Assembly: GCF_000716595.1 (NCBI RefSeq)
Contig: NZ_JNXC01000012.1
Coordinates: 124,001-188,000 of the forward strand
Direction of reading: 5' to 3'
Source: Saccharothrix sp. NRRL B-16314
GTDB lineage: Bacteria; Actinomycetota; Actinomycetes; Mycobacteriales; Pseudonocardiaceae
DNA: 64,000 bases
Shown in pieces: positions 45,115-56,140 of the stretch. Each line of letters begins with the position of its first letter. The stretch's first letter is position 1. Under the pieces are notes generated by a model. The model ran no database searches. It was not told the DNA's origin and worked only from the letters and a program-made list of their open reading frames with translations. Position numbers and translations under genes: made by a program.

Positions 45115-46394
45115 CAGTACTCCTTGAGCCGCTGCCACAGCCCGTACGCCCCGGCCGCCGGCGCCAGCAACGCCAGCACCACCACCAAGGGCACCGTGCC
45201 ACCCAGCGCGGCCCGCGCCCGTCCGATCGCCTCGGTCAGCTCCGCCCGCGCCGCGCCGATGGCGTCCACCAGGTCCGAGTCCAACGCGTCGAACGCCGTG
45301 GTCGCGCCCGCACCGGCGGGCCCCAGCGCCAGGTCCACCGCCGCGGTGAAGTCGCCCTCGTCGTCGGCCGCCCGGATGCGGCGGTGCGCCTCCTGCCACC
45401 GCCGGTGGTGGTCCATCGCCCCCACCACCGGCGGCGTCCCGTTCAACGCCCGCGCCCGCCCCAGCAGGTCCGCCAGGTTCCGGTCCGCGTCCACGTAGTT
45501 CTGCTCGTACTCCGCGCCGCTGCCCCGCGCGACCAGCGTCAACGTCTCGTCGCCCCGCGCGGTGAGCGTCGCGATCCGCGCCCGCGCCAGCAGGTCCACC
45601 AACGTCGCCTCGTTCTTGCTCTGCGACGCCTGGTGGACGACCAGCAGGCTCGCCGCCAGCACCCACAGCAACGAGATCACCGTCAACGCGGTCGCCACCA
45701 CCAGGCCGAGGTTGAACACCCGGTTCGTCCGGCGGGTCAGGTACCGCTGGGTCAGCACCAGCACGAACAGCACCAGCGCGCCCAGCAGCAGCTCCAGCCA
45801 CGGCAGCGACCCGGCGTCCTCCAGGTCGCGCACCACGTTCCGCGTCTCGACCTCGTACAGCTCCCGCGCGGCGGGCAGCAGCTGGGTCCGCATCAACGTG
45901 GACGCCTCACGCAGGTACGCGGCGCCCACGGGGTTGCCCTGCCGGTTGTGCGCGCGGGCGGTCTCGACCAGGCCCGTGTACACCGGCAGCTGACCGGACA
46001 GCGTGGCCAGCGCCTCGACCAGCTCGGGGGAGCGGGTGATCCCGCTGGTCGCGGCGGACAACGCGGCGGCGGCCTTCGCCACGTCCGCCTCGTACCGCCG
46101 CCGCAACGCCGTCGACTCCACCCCGCCGGACAGGAACGCGCTCGCCGCCGCGGCGTCCGCGTCGGCCATCGCCCGGTAGACCTCCTGGGCGGCGAACGCG
46201 AGCGGCTCGTTGCGGTCGGCCAACGCCTCCAACGCGTCCGACCGGCGCTGCACCGACACCGCGGTCGCCGCACCGGCCAGCAGGCTCACCGCGATCAGCA
46301 GCAGGGCGAGCAGGCTCAGCCGACCCGGCGTGCTGCGGGCCAGGCCGGTCACCCGTCGCACGGGACCGCGGTTCCGCTGAGCCTCGACCAGCAC
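45111..46394 (-). CDS. glnX: GlnX-like transmembrane sensor
   Basis: 427 residues from GTG 46394 (AAGGGGG upstream); a longer GTG start at 46433 is possible. Transmembrane helices lie at about 26-48, 178-198, 213-240 and near the C-terminus (VPLVVVLALLAPAAGAYGLW). They enclose two extracellular helical domains rich in Ala/Leu/Arg, typical of four-helix-bundle sensors. First gene of the glnX-glnH-pknG order known from mycobacteria, where GlnX relays amino-acid binding by GlnH to PknG. The gene-order match makes the assignment firm. Confidence 0.9.
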   Translation of the reverse strand: MLVEAQRNRGPVRRVTGLARSTPGRLSLLALLLIAVSLLAGAATAVSVQRRSDALEALADRNEPLAFAAQEVYRAMADADAAAASAFLSGGVESTALRRRYEADVAKAAAALSAATSGITRSPELVEALATLSGQLPVYTGLVETARAHNRQGNPVGAAYLREASTLMRTQLLPAARELYEVETRNVVRDLEDAGSLPWLELLLGALVLFVLVLTQRYLTRRTNRVFNLGLVVATALTVISLLWVLAASLLVVHQASQSKNEATLVDLLARARIATLTARGDETLTLVARGSGAEYEQNYVDADRNLADLLGRARALNGTPPVVGAMDHHRRWQEAHRRIRAADDEGDFTAAVDLALGPAGAGATTAFDALDSDLVDAIGAARAELTEAIGRARAALGGTVPLVVVLALLAPAAGAYGLWQRLKEYW

Positions 46395-46535
46395 GACCGC
46401 CCCCTTCCCGAGGTGATCGGCGCCACTCGCCACTCCGTTAGCGTAGATCGAAGTACGCCGATCGGAACGCGATTGACCTCAACCGGCGCGGCACGCCCGG
46501 GCGCACTGCCGGCGCCGACCCCGGTCGGTCGACGC

Positions 46536-47039
46536 TCAGCCCTGCCGGAGCAGGCCGCGCACCTCCATCAGCGCCTCACCCAGCAGGTTCAGGCCGCGCC
46601 ACGTGGCCGGATCGGCCGCGCGCTCGTCGTCCGCAGCCAGCCCGATGCCCCAGATCCGGTCCACCGGGCTCGCCTCGACCAGCACCTGGTCACCGGTGCC
46701 CAGCAGGTACTCGCGCAGGTCGTCGTGCGCGCGGAACTTCGCCAGGTTCCCCCGCACCACGACGTCCAGCCGCCCGGCCACCCACGCGTCGTCGTCGAAC
46801 CCCCGGACCTGGCGGCCGAGGGACTTCGCCTCACGGGGCGTGCGGGCCGCGAGGACCCGGGCGGAGGTGTGCTCGTCGCCGAACATCTGCGCCTTGCCCC
46901 ACATCATGAAGTGCTCGGCCGTCCGGAACGTCCGCCCGTCCACCGTGAACGGCGACTCCCACCACTGGCTCAGGCACTGCTTGCCGACGGGCGCGCCCGG
47001 CCTCGCCTCGTTCCCCCAGAAGAACACATATTTCGCCAC
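46536..47039 (-). CDS. NADAR (YbiA/RibX-like) family protein
   Basis: 167 residues from GTG 47039. FFWGNEARPGAPVGKQCLSQ and WWESPFTVDGRTFRTAEHFM followed by MWGKAQMF is the NADAR/YbiA signature; VWGIG-type IWGIGLAADD and TWRGLNLLGEALMEVR close the domain. NADAR proteins cleave N-glycosidic bonds of ribosylated compounds: toxic riboflavin intermediates for YbiA, and ADP-ribosylated guanine for toxin-linked homologues. No DarT-type toxin is visible nearby, so the metabolic role is more likely. ATG/GTG starts further upstream (47072) are possible. Confidence 0.9.
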   Translation of the reverse strand: MAKYVFFWGNEARPGAPVGKQCLSQWWESPFTVDGRTFRTAEHFMMWGKAQMFGDEHTSARVLAARTPREAKSLGRQVRGFDDDAWVAGRLDVVVRGNLAKFRAHDDLREYLLGTGDQVLVEASPVDRIWGIGLAADDERAADPATWRGLNLLGEALMEVRGLLRQG

Positions 47040-47099
47040 GGCGCAGACGATGTCACACGGCGCGTGCCCCACCGACGGGATTTCGGTGCCGGGCGGGCC

Positions 47100-47675
47100 T
47101 CAGCGCGGCGGCAGGGGCAGCGGGAGCGCGGGCAACCCGTCCAGGCTCACCGCGACGTGCTCCTTGTTGTCGCAGTACGCGGCGAACTCGTCGTCGGACC
47201 TGCGCGCGAAGTAGTCCTCGTGCAGCGTCCGCTCGCCCCGGTAGTCCATGAACGGCACGGCGAACCCGCACGTGTCGCTGATCAGCTTCGCGGTGACCAC
47301 CACGATCGCCCGCAACGCCGGCCCGTCCGCGTCGCCGAACCCGGCCGCCAACTCGGCGAACCTCGGGTCGTCCCGGAACACGGGCTCGCCCGTGCCGTGC
47401 ACCCGGACGATGTTCGGCGGGCCGTCGAACGCGCACCACATCAGCGTGATGCGGCCGTTCTCCCGCAGGTGGGCGATGGTCTCCGCGTGGCTGCCGCCGA
47501 AGTCCAGGTACGCCACCCGCCGGTCGTCCAGCACCCGCCAGGTGCCCTTGCGGCCCTTCGGCGACAGGTTCAGGTGCCCGTCGGCCGACAGCGGCGCGGA
47601 GGCAGTGAAGAACACCGGCTGCGCCTCGATGAACTCGCGCAGACGCCCGTCGATCCGTTCGTAGGTCTTCCCCAT
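47100..47675 (-). CDS. Pyridoxamine 5'-phosphate oxidase-like flavin-binding protein
   Basis: 191 residues of the PNPOx-like split-barrel family: EAQPVFFTASAPLSADGHLN, LSPKGRKGTW, VAYLDFGGSHAETIAHLREN, RITLMWCAFDGPPNIVRVHG. It binds FMN or F420 and reduces or oxidises an unknown small molecule in the cytosol. It lacks the features of true PdxH and should not be named as such. It sits 22 bp downstream of the ABM-like gene in the same direction, so the two are probably cotranscribed. Confidence 0.88.
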   Translation of the reverse strand: MGKTYERIDGRLREFIEAQPVFFTASAPLSADGHLNLSPKGRKGTWRVLDDRRVAYLDFGGSHAETIAHLRENGRITLMWCAFDGPPNIVRVHGTGEPVFRDDPRFAELAAGFGDADGPALRAIVVVTAKLISDTCGFAVPFMDYRGERTLHEDYFARRSDDEFAAYCDNKEHVAVSLDGLPALPLPLPPR

Positions 47676-47696
47676 GGACGCAGTATCAACGCCGGA

Positions 47697-48239
47697 TCAG
47701 CCGCCGACGACCCTGTAACGCCGAACGTCACTGCCCTTGAGACCGGTGAACGACCGCACACGTCGCCACAGGTCGCCCACCCCGACCGCGCCGTCGCCGC
47801 GGGCCATCGCGTCCCGGTGGGCCTGGGCCGACGTCCACTCCGCGTAGTTCAGCACCCGCAACCCGTCCGCGCTCACGTGGAAGTGCCCGGAAATGCCGCC
47901 CGGCGCCGGCTCGTCCTCGGCCGCCAGCGCGGAGAACACCAGGTCGATCCACTCCTCGGCGACACCGGTCCGGTCGAACTCCACCGACACCAGGACCACG
48001 CACCCCACCGGCCGGTCCGGTGAGGTCAGGCCGCCGGACCGGTGGCGGCGGTAGGCCACCGCCCCGCCCGTTGCGGCGACACCCTCCGCGGGGCCGGACC
48101 ACTGCGAGTACGTGACCGCGTCACCCCCGTCCAACGGCTCCAGCCACCGCACGTCCAGCAGACCGGCGGGGCGTGGTTCGAACGGCACGCGGCCGTGGTC
48201 GACGAGCACGAGTTCGGCATCAGCACGGGTCAGATCCAT
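47697..48239 (-). CDS. Antibiotic biosynthesis monooxygenase (ABM)-domain protein
   Basis: 180 residues from ATG 48239. Two ferredoxin-like ABM repeats are visible: the first around RWLEPLDGGDAVTYSQWSGP and the second around CVVLVSVEFDRTGVAEEWID, VFSALAAEDEPAPGGISGHF and YAEWTSAQAHRDAMARG. Small cofactor-independent oxygenases and many heme- or quinone-handling proteins share this fold; the name does not prove a role in antibiotic synthesis. Divergent from the threonine aldolase gene across 97 bp. Confidence 0.82.
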   Translation of the reverse strand: MDLTRADAELVLVDHGRVPFEPRPAGLLDVRWLEPLDGGDAVTYSQWSGPAEGVAATGGAVAYRRHRSGGLTSPDRPVGCVVLVSVEFDRTGVAEEWIDLVFSALAAEDEPAPGGISGHFHVSADGLRVLNYAEWTSAQAHRDAMARGDGAVGVGDLWRRVRSFTGLKGSDVRRYRVVGG

Positions 48240-48336
48240 GACTCCGACGCTAGGCGCGGCGGCCGGACCGGGAATCCGTCGCATGACTGGCGGAACACCG
48301 TTGCACACCGTCCGGCGGCGACGCCAGACTCCGGCG

Positions 48337-49380
48337 ATGGCCTCCGAGACCCGCCGTTCCCTGGTCCAGCACTCCCGGCTGCGCCGCGACCCGCACGCGG
48401 TGCTGCGCCGCATGCTCGACCGCGTCCGGCCGGGCGCCCTCCTGGACGACCCGACGAAGGAACTCGAACAGCGGATCGCCGACCTGCTCGGCAAACCGGC
48501 CGCCCTGTTCTTCCCCTCCGGCACGATGGCGCAGCAGGCCGCGCTGCGCGTGCACGCCGAACGCACCGGCCGCCGCACGTTCGCCGCGCACGCCCAGTGC
48601 CACCTCGCGCTGTGGGAGGACGGCGGCTACAACGCGGTGCACGGCCTGCGGCACAAGACCGTAGGCGACCACCACGGCCTGATCATCCTCGACCACCTCG
48701 CCGAGGTCCGCGAGCCGATCGCCGCGCTGCTGCTGGAACTGCCGCAACGCGAGATCGGCGGCCTGCTGCCCGAGTGGGACGACCTGGTCGCGCAGACCGG
48801 GTGGGCCCGCGGGCGCGGCGCCGCCACGCACATGGACGGCGCCCGCCTGTGGGAGGCGCAGACCTACTACGAACGGCCGTTCGTCGAGATCGCCGGTCTG
48901 TTCGACACCGTCTACGTGTCGCTCTACAAGGGTCTCGAAGGCGTCCGTGGCGCCGTCCTCGCGGGCGACCGGGAGACCGTCGACGCCGCGTCGGTGTGGC
49001 GGCGCAGGCTCGGCGGCGCGATCCCGGACGCCTGGCCGCTGGCCGTCGCCGCCCTCGTCGGGCTGGACGACGTGTTGCCCCGTATGGCCGAGTTCCGCGA
49101 CCACGCCCGTGCCGTCGCCGCCGCCATCAACGCCGACGGCTACGCCCGCACCCACCCCGAGGTGCCGCAGACACCGCTGTTCCACGTCCACGTGCCCGCG
49201 CCGAAGTCCGCCGTCGAGGCCGCGGTGAAGCGGATCCTCGACGAGACCGGCGTCGAGCTGCCGAGGCACGTCTCGTCGTCGCCCGATCCGACCCGGTGCT
49301 CCATCGAGTTGACCATCGGTGTGGTGTCGCTGGAGTTCACCCCGCAGGATGTGGCCGACCTGGTACGGCAGCTGCGCTGA
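48337..49380 (+). CDS. Threonine aldolase family protein (PLP-dependent)
   Basis: 347 residues of fold-type I beta-eliminating lyase type: ALFFPSGTMAQQAALRVHAE, ATHMDGARLWEAQ (the pyridine-binding Asp), VSLYKGLEGVRGAVLAG with the PLP-binding K198. Expected reaction: cleavage of L-threonine/allo-threonine to glycine and acetaldehyde, or a related beta-hydroxy-amino-acid. ATG 48337 starts without an obvious SD sequence. Stands alone and is convergent with the sigma gene (5-bp gap). Confidence 0.9.
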   Translation: MASETRRSLVQHSRLRRDPHAVLRRMLDRVRPGALLDDPTKELEQRIADLLGKPAALFFPSGTMAQQAALRVHAERTGRRTFAAHAQCHLALWEDGGYNAVHGLRHKTVGDHHGLIILDHLAEVREPIAALLLELPQREIGGLLPEWDDLVAQTGWARGRGAATHMDGARLWEAQTYYERPFVEIAGLFDTVYVSLYKGLEGVRGAVLAGDRETVDAASVWRRRLGGAIPDAWPLAVAALVGLDDVLPRMAEFRDHARAVAAAINADGYARTHPEVPQTPLFHVHVPAPKSAVEAAVKRILDETGVELPRHVSSSPDPTRCSIELTIGVVSLEFTPQDVADLVRQLR

Positions 49381-49385
49381 CCCGA

Positions 49386-50603
49386 CTAGCCGGACTCGTC
49401 CGACCGTTCGGCGACCTCCGCGAGCCCGCGTCGCAGCAGGTCGTGGTCGGCGTCGTTCCCGGCCAGGTCCAACGCCCGCCGGTAGGCCTCGGCCGCCGCC
49501 GACGGCCGTCCCGCGCGGCGCAGCAGGTCGGCGCGCACGGCGTGGAACAGGTGGTAGCGGTCCAGGGCGGCCAACCCGTCCAGCAGCGCCAACGCCGCCT
49601 CCGGCCCCTCCACCTCGGCCACCGCGACGGCCCGGTTCAACGCCACCACCGGGGTCGGCGTCAACACCAGCAGGTGGTCGTACAACTGCACGACCTGCGT
49701 CCAGTCGGTCGGCGGCGGGTCGCTGTGCACGGCGTTGATCGCCGCCTGCACCTGGTACGGGCCCGGCCGGTTGCGGCGCAGGCACCGCCGCACCAGCTCC
49801 CGCCCCTCCGCGGTCATCCCCGCGTCCCACGACGAGCGGTCCTGGTCGGCCAGGCGCACCAAACCGCCGTCCGGACCGGTGCGCGCCGGGCTGCGGGCGT
49901 GCAGCAGCAACATCAACGCGAGCAGCCCGACGACCTCGGGCTCGTCCGGCATCAGCTCCGCCAGCACCCGCCCCAGCCGCACCGCCTCCGAGCACAGCTC
50001 CGCGCGCACCAGACGGTCACCGGAACTGGCCGAATACCCCTCGTTGAACACCAGGTACACCACCGCGAGCGCACCCCGGAGCCGGTCGGGCAGCTCCGCG
50101 TCGCCCGGCACCCGGTACGGGATGCGCGCGTCCCGGATCTTCGCCTTCGCCCGCACCAGCCGCTGCGCCATCGTCGTCTCCGGCACCAGGAACGCACGCG
50201 CGATCTCCGCCGTGGACAGCCCGCCGATCAGCCGCAACGTCAACGCCACCCGCGCCGCCTGGTTCAACGCGGGGTGACAGCACGTGAAGATCAGCCGCAG
50301 CCGCTCGTCACCCACCACGTCCACCTCCACCGGGTCGTCACGCACCTGGAGCAGAGCAGCCTGGGCCTGCTTGTCGTCACGTGACGACTCCCGGCGCAGG
50401 CGGTCGATCGCCCGGTTGCGGGCCGTCGTGATGATCCAACCCGCCGGGCTCAGCGGCACGCCGGTCTCCGGCCAGCGCCGAACGGCCTCAGCGAACGCGT
50501 CCTGGACCGCTTCCTCGGCGAGCTCGATGTCACCGAGGAAGCGGACCAGGACGGCCACCGACCGGCCGTACTCGGCCCGGAAGACCTGTTCGACCGGCGT
50601 CAC
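49386..50603 (-). CDS. ECF-type RNA polymerase sigma factor, SigJ/DUF6596 class (copy 2)
   Basis: 405 residues with sigma region 2 ([40 protein letters not shown]), region 4 ([20 protein letters not shown]), and the DUF6596 C-terminus ([40 protein letters not shown]). GTG 50603 lies 1 bp after the YCII stop. It closely parallels the sigma factor at 29474-30700 in domain order and genomic partner. No anti-sigma gene is adjacent. Confidence 0.92.
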   Translation of the reverse strand: MTPVEQVFRAEYGRSVAVLVRFLGDIELAEEAVQDAFAEAVRRWPETGVPLSPAGWIITTARNRAIDRLRRESSRDDKQAQAALLQVRDDPVEVDVVGDERLRLIFTCCHPALNQAARVALTLRLIGGLSTAEIARAFLVPETTMAQRLVRAKAKIRDARIPYRVPGDAELPDRLRGALAVVYLVFNEGYSASSGDRLVRAELCSEAVRLGRVLAELMPDEPEVVGLLALMLLLHARSPARTGPDGGLVRLADQDRSSWDAGMTAEGRELVRRCLRRNRPGPYQVQAAINAVHSDPPPTDWTQVVQLYDHLLVLTPTPVVALNRAVAVAEVEGPEAALALLDGLAALDRYHLFHAVRADLLRRAGRPSAAAEAYRRALDLAGNDADHDLLRRGLAEVAERSDESG

Positions 50604-50604
50604 G

Positions 50605-50961
50605 TCAGCCGGCGAAGTCCTGGAACGGCCGCACCTCGACCGGCAGCTCGCACGCCACGCCCAGCCGGCGGCCCCACTCCAGCGCCGCGTCCAGGTCGGG
50701 CACGTCGATGATGCTGAACCCGCCGATGTGCTCCTTCGACTCGGCGAACGGGCCGTCGGTGACGACCAGCTCGCCGTTCGCGCCGGGCCGCAGCGTCGTC
50801 GCCGTCTCCGGCGCGTGCAGACCGCCCGCGAACACCCACACGCCGGTTTCGCGCATGTCGGCGTCCACCGCCTGGACGTTCTTCATGATCCGTTCCAGCT
50901 CCTCCGGCTCGGGAATGCCGTAGCCGGTCGGCTCGATCACGCTGATCATGTACTGGGACAT
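50605..50961 (-). CDS. YCII/DGPF-domain protein, sigma-factor partner (copy 2)
   Basis: 118 residues: [20 protein letters not shown], then [20 protein letters not shown] (DGPF signature) and [11 protein letters not shown]. First gene of a YCII-sigma operon with a 1-bp gap. It has an insertion ([17 protein letters not shown]) relative to copy 1 at 30697. Likely functional partner of the downstream sigma factor; the mechanism is not known. Confidence 0.9.
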   Translation of the reverse strand: MSQYMISVIEPTGYGIPEPEELERIMKNVQAVDADMRETGVWVFAGGLHAPETATTLRPGANGELVVTDGPFAESKEHIGGFSIIDVPDLDAALEWGRRLGVACELPVEVRPFQDFAG

Positions 50962-51053
50962 CTCGTCCTCCTCAGGTCGGGTTCCTGCCCTCTACACGAA
51001 CGGCACCGGACCGGATCGACACGACGCCGGAAAAAGTTTCCGGACGATGATTC

Positions 51054-52019
51054 TCAGACCACCACGACGAGCTTGCCGACCCGTCGGTTGTGCTCCAGGT
51101 CGTCGTGCGCGCGCCGGATGTCGTCCAACCGGTAGACCGTCGTCGGCCCGAGCGACACCTCACCGCCCGCGACCTGGTCCAGGAACCGCTGCAGCACCTC
51201 GGCGGGCAGGTCCTCGCCCTCCCCGCCGTACCCGGTGAGCCGGACGCCCTTGGGCAGGTAGCCGATGGGGTAGAAGTCCCGCACGACCCACTCGTTGGAC
51301 AGCATCCCGGTGAAGCACACCGTGCCGTGCACCTTCGTCGCGGCCAGCGTGTCCGGCAACGTCGGCGTGCCGACCAGCTCCAACGCCGCGTCGACCCCGT
51401 CCGGGAACAGCTCGCGCACCTGCCGGGCCACCTCGCCGTCGTCCACCAGCGGGTGCGCCACGCCGTGCTCGCGCAGCACGTCGAGGCGGTCGGCGCTGCG
51501 GGTCGTGGCGAGCACCGTGGCCCCGATGTCGTTCGCCAGCGCGGTCGCCGCGAACCCGAGCGCGGACGTGCCGCCGCGGATCAGCAACGTCTGCCCCGCC
51601 CGCAGGTCCAGCCCGGTGGTCAACGAGCCGTAGGCGGTCTGCAACGTCTCCGGCACCGCGCCCAGCACCTCCCACGGCAGGTCGGAGTCGAACGGGATCA
51701 GCAGCTCGCGGGGCACCACCACGTGCTCGGCGTACCCGCCGTCGAACACCCGCCCCATGCCGCCCATCATCGCCGCCACCCGCTGCCCCGCCGGCAGGTC
51801 GCAGTCGCTGTCCACCACGCCGACGGCTTCGATGCCCGGCACGCGCGGGAACGTGACGCCCTCGGCCAGGCCCAACCGGGTGTGCAGCTCCGACCGGTTC
51901 AACCCGAACGCGCCCACCTTCACCCGCACCCACCCCGGCGGCGGCTCGGGCACCGGCCGCTCCACCACCGCCAGGTTCTCCACCGGCCCCGGCCCGCTCA
52001 GCACCACCGCGCGCGTCAT
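51054..52019 (-). CDS. Zinc-binding dehydrogenase/quinone oxidoreductase family (MDR)
   Basis: 321 residues of the medium-chain dehydrogenase/reductase superfamily, QOR-like: GVVDSDCDLPAGQRVAAMMG, GQTLLIRGGTSALGFAATAL (Rossmann NADPH site), LELVGTPTLPDTLAATKVHG. Catalytic-zinc cysteines are absent, which fits NADPH:quinone or enone reductases. Its ATG overlaps the MarR stop by 4 bp (52016-52019), so marR and this gene form a coupled operon. MarR-controlled QORs typically answer electrophile or phenolic stress. Confidence 0.9.
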   Translation of the reverse strand: MTRAVVLSGPGPVENLAVVERPVPEPPPGWVRVKVGAFGLNRSELHTRLGLAEGVTFPRVPGIEAVGVVDSDCDLPAGQRVAAMMGGMGRVFDGGYAEHVVVPRELLIPFDSDLPWEVLGAVPETLQTAYGSLTTGLDLRAGQTLLIRGGTSALGFAATALANDIGATVLATTRSADRLDVLREHGVAHPLVDDGEVARQVRELFPDGVDAALELVGTPTLPDTLAATKVHGTVCFTGMLSNEWVVRDFYPIGYLPKGVRLTGYGGEGEDLPAEVLQRFLDQVAGGEVSLGPTTVYRLDDIRRAHDDLEHNRRVGKLVVVV

Positions 52020-52456
52020 CCGTGGTGCTCCAGGACGAGGGTGAGCACCCGCACCAACTCCTCCCGCTCGGCCGCCGACAGCGGCGCCAGCAGCGCGTCC
52101 TGAGCCTGCCCCAACACCCGGTCGAGGTCGCGCAGGTGCGCCAGTCCCGCCGGGGTGATCGTCACGATGTTGCGCCGCTTGTCCACCGGGTCCGGCCGGC
52201 GCTCGACGAAACCGCGGTCCGCCAACTCGTTCACGGTGGCCACCACGTCACTGCGGTCCAACCCGCCCCGCCGCCCGAGATCCGCCTGGCTGGCCGGCCC
52301 GAACTCGTCCAGCGCCGCCATCAACGAGTAGTGGTAGCGGCGCGCGCCGACCGCGCCCAGCCCGTCCGACACGAGCCGGTGGGCGTGGGTCGTGGCCTGA
52401 CCGAGCAGCCAGCTCGTCGCACCGCGAAGGCGTTGTGGCGCACCGTTGGTCTCCAT
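52016..52456 (-). CDS. MarR family transcriptional regulator
   Basis: 146 residues from ATG 52456 (or 156 from ATG 52486). DNA-binding domain: EFGPASQADLGRRGGLDRSD, VVATVNELADRGFVERRPDP, then the wing VDKRRNIVTITPAGLAHLRD and the C-terminal dimer helix. I prefer ATG 52456 because TAGACT at 52465-52470 makes a -10 element 8 nt upstream, and an inverted repeat lies over the longer start. Likely represses itself and the coupled MDR oxidoreductase. Confidence 0.9.
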   Translation of the reverse strand: METNGAPQRLRGATSWLLGQATTHAHRLVSDGLGAVGARRYHYSLMAALDEFGPASQADLGRRGGLDRSDVVATVNELADRGFVERRPDPVDKRRNIVTITPAGLAHLRDLDRVLGQAQDALLAPLSAAEREELVRVLTLVLEHHG

Positions 52457-52464
52457 GCCGCCGC

Positions 52465-52492
52465 AGTCTACCCACTTGTTGGCCATGCCAAC
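52465..52492 (-). promoter_or_regulatory. marR promoter with operator-like inverted repeat
   Basis: GTTGGC-CAT-GCCAAC (52478-52492) is a perfect dyad. On the minus strand it contains a -35-like TTGGCA, followed 15 nt later by -10-like TAGACT (52470-52465) and 8 nt later by ATG 52456. TTGGC/GCCAA dyads are common MarR sites, so autorepression is likely. The longer ATG 52486 lies inside the dyad and would be untranscribed in this model. Confidence 0.55.
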
Positions 52493-52517
52493 GATTACGG
52501 GGTTTCGCGGCGACGGG

Positions 52518-53666
52518 TCACGCGTGCCCGCCGACCGTCACCGTGCCGATGGTCAACTCGGGCCGGCCCTCCAGGAACTCACCGATCCACTCCACCTGCC
52601 GGTCCAGCTCGGCCAGCCGCGCCCTGGACAACGTCGTGAACGGCTCCACCGTGACCACGATCCGCCGACCGGACCGCTTCTGGTGCCACACCCCGGCGAC
52701 CACGCCGTCCACCAGCAGCACCGGGAAGTTCCCCGCCTGCCCACCCGACAGCGCCCGCTCGAACGCCCGACCCGGGAACACCACCTCACGCGGGTGGCTG
52801 CCCACCACGTACGCGTCGAAGTAGGGGAGCAGCCGCACCCCGCCCGCCGGCTCGTCCGGCCACGACGCGTCGCCGCGCACCACCCACCCGCCGTCGACCT
52901 CCTCCAGGTCCGCCCGCTCGAACAGGTCGTTCACCCACCGCTTCGGCGCGGCCAGCCACTTCGCGAAGTGCGCCTGCGTCGCCGGCCCGTAGGAGCGCAG
53001 GTAGGAGCGCAACAGCTCCACCGCGCCGTCCGCGGCCGGCGTGAAACCCGGCAGCCACCGCTGCGGACTGGTGTAGGCGGTCTTGCGGCCCTTGTTCGGC
53101 GCGAAGCACATCGCGCCCCGGTTCGACGCCGCGCCCATCGCCTCGACCCACCGCGGCCACGGCGTGCCGCCGAACGCCTCGATCACCCGCTCGCCCGCCC
53201 ACGGCCCGGTGCGCTCGACCACGGCCTCGGTCAACTCGTCGCCGGTCAGCTCGGCGTCCCGCAACGCGTCCGCGATCGCCGCCACCACCTCGTCGACCTG
53301 CTCCGCGGTGAGCAGCGCCCACCGCTGCGGCAGCCCCGCCAACGCGCCCGTCCACATCGGCAGGTCCGCCGTGGGCAGCACGTGGACCGTGCCGCGCGGC
53401 CCCCGCGTCTTCACCAACGTCCGGTCCACCCACAACGCGTCCCGGACCTGCTGCCGGGTCGAATTGGTGCGCAGCCCGATCGACAACTCCGCCGCCGACA
53501 TCACCTGGGCGTGCGCGCCGCACATCGCGCGCACCACCGCGACCGGGTCGGCCGACGGCTCCAGCAGCGAATGCCGGCGCAACCGCCGGCCGATCACCCG
53601 CTCCGCCGGCGTCGGACGGTCGGCGCGCTCGGCGTCGTCGGCGTGGAGAACTCGGATCTGCGTCAC
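52518..53666 (-). CDS. AlkZ-like winged-helix DNA glycosylase-family protein (HTH_42), second copy
   Basis: 382 residues from GTG 53666 (longer GTG 53687 possible). Family marks are RDALWVDRTLVKTRGPRGTV, YLRSYGPATQAHFAKWLAAP, WVVRGDASWPDEPAGGVRLL, then PYFDAYVVGSHPR and VDGVVAGVWHQKRSGRR. At the catalytic position it has H52-A53-Q54, an H-phi-Q variant of the Gln-phi-Gln motif of AlkZ. This suggests a bulky-adduct or crosslink glycosylase, or a diverged relative. It sits directly after the divergently read MarR region and has no antibiotic cluster nearby. Confidence 0.85.
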   Translation of the reverse strand: MTQIRVLHADDAERADRPTPAERVIGRRLRRHSLLEPSADPVAVVRAMCGAHAQVMSAAELSIGLRTNSTRQQVRDALWVDRTLVKTRGPRGTVHVLPTADLPMWTGALAGLPQRWALLTAEQVDEVVAAIADALRDAELTGDELTEAVVERTGPWAGERVIEAFGGTPWPRWVEAMGAASNRGAMCFAPNKGRKTAYTSPQRWLPGFTPAADGAVELLRSYLRSYGPATQAHFAKWLAAPKRWVNDLFERADLEEVDGGWVVRGDASWPDEPAGGVRLLPYFDAYVVGSHPREVVFPGRAFERALSGGQAGNFPVLLVDGVVAGVWHQKRSGRRIVVTVEPFTTLSRARLAELDRQVEWIGEFLEGRPELTIGTVTVGGHA

Positions 53667-53704
53667 GGGAGCCACGCTACGGGCCATTCAGGACAGGAAC
53701 CGTC

Positions 53705-55818
<2,114 letters not shown>

Positions 55819-55846
55819 GCGCGGGTGCCGGGCCGTCGCGCCGCGT

Positions 55847-56140
55847 TCCCCGGTCCTTCTCCGTGGCGACGGCGGAGACCGACAGGAGCGTCACAGCGGT
55901 CAGGCTGCCCCAGAGGGCGGTCGGGCCGAGCGGTGCGGGAAAGGTGATGACCGTGGGGGAAGCGGCGAGACCGAAGCCCGTGGAGAGTTCGAAGCGGGTG
56001 AGGGTGCGTCCCAGGACACGGGTCGGGGCGAGTGCGGTGACGAGCGCGGTGGCGCTGCCGGCGTAGACGATCTCGCCGAGAGTGCAGACCACGGACACCA
56101 CCAGCCCCGACCACGGATGCCGTAGCACCGTCGCCACGTG
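55847..56140 (-). pseudogene. 3' remnant of an MFS transporter gene
   Basis: A minus-strand frame reads like the last three membrane helices of an MFS exporter: LVVSVVCTLGEIVYAGSATA, LVTALAPTRVLGRTLTRFEL, STGFGLAASPTVITFPAPLG, WGSLTAVTLLSVSAVATE. No start or earlier helices are found upstream; the preceding 80 codons are unrelated. The gene is truncated and lies head-to-tail with rox, so it may be the relic of a drug pump. Confidence 0.55.

Noticed and set aside
46536..48239. NADAR, PNPOx-like and ABM genes as a biosynthetic cluster
   Set aside because: All are single-domain accessory enzymes with no scaffold-forming synthase or tailoring context.
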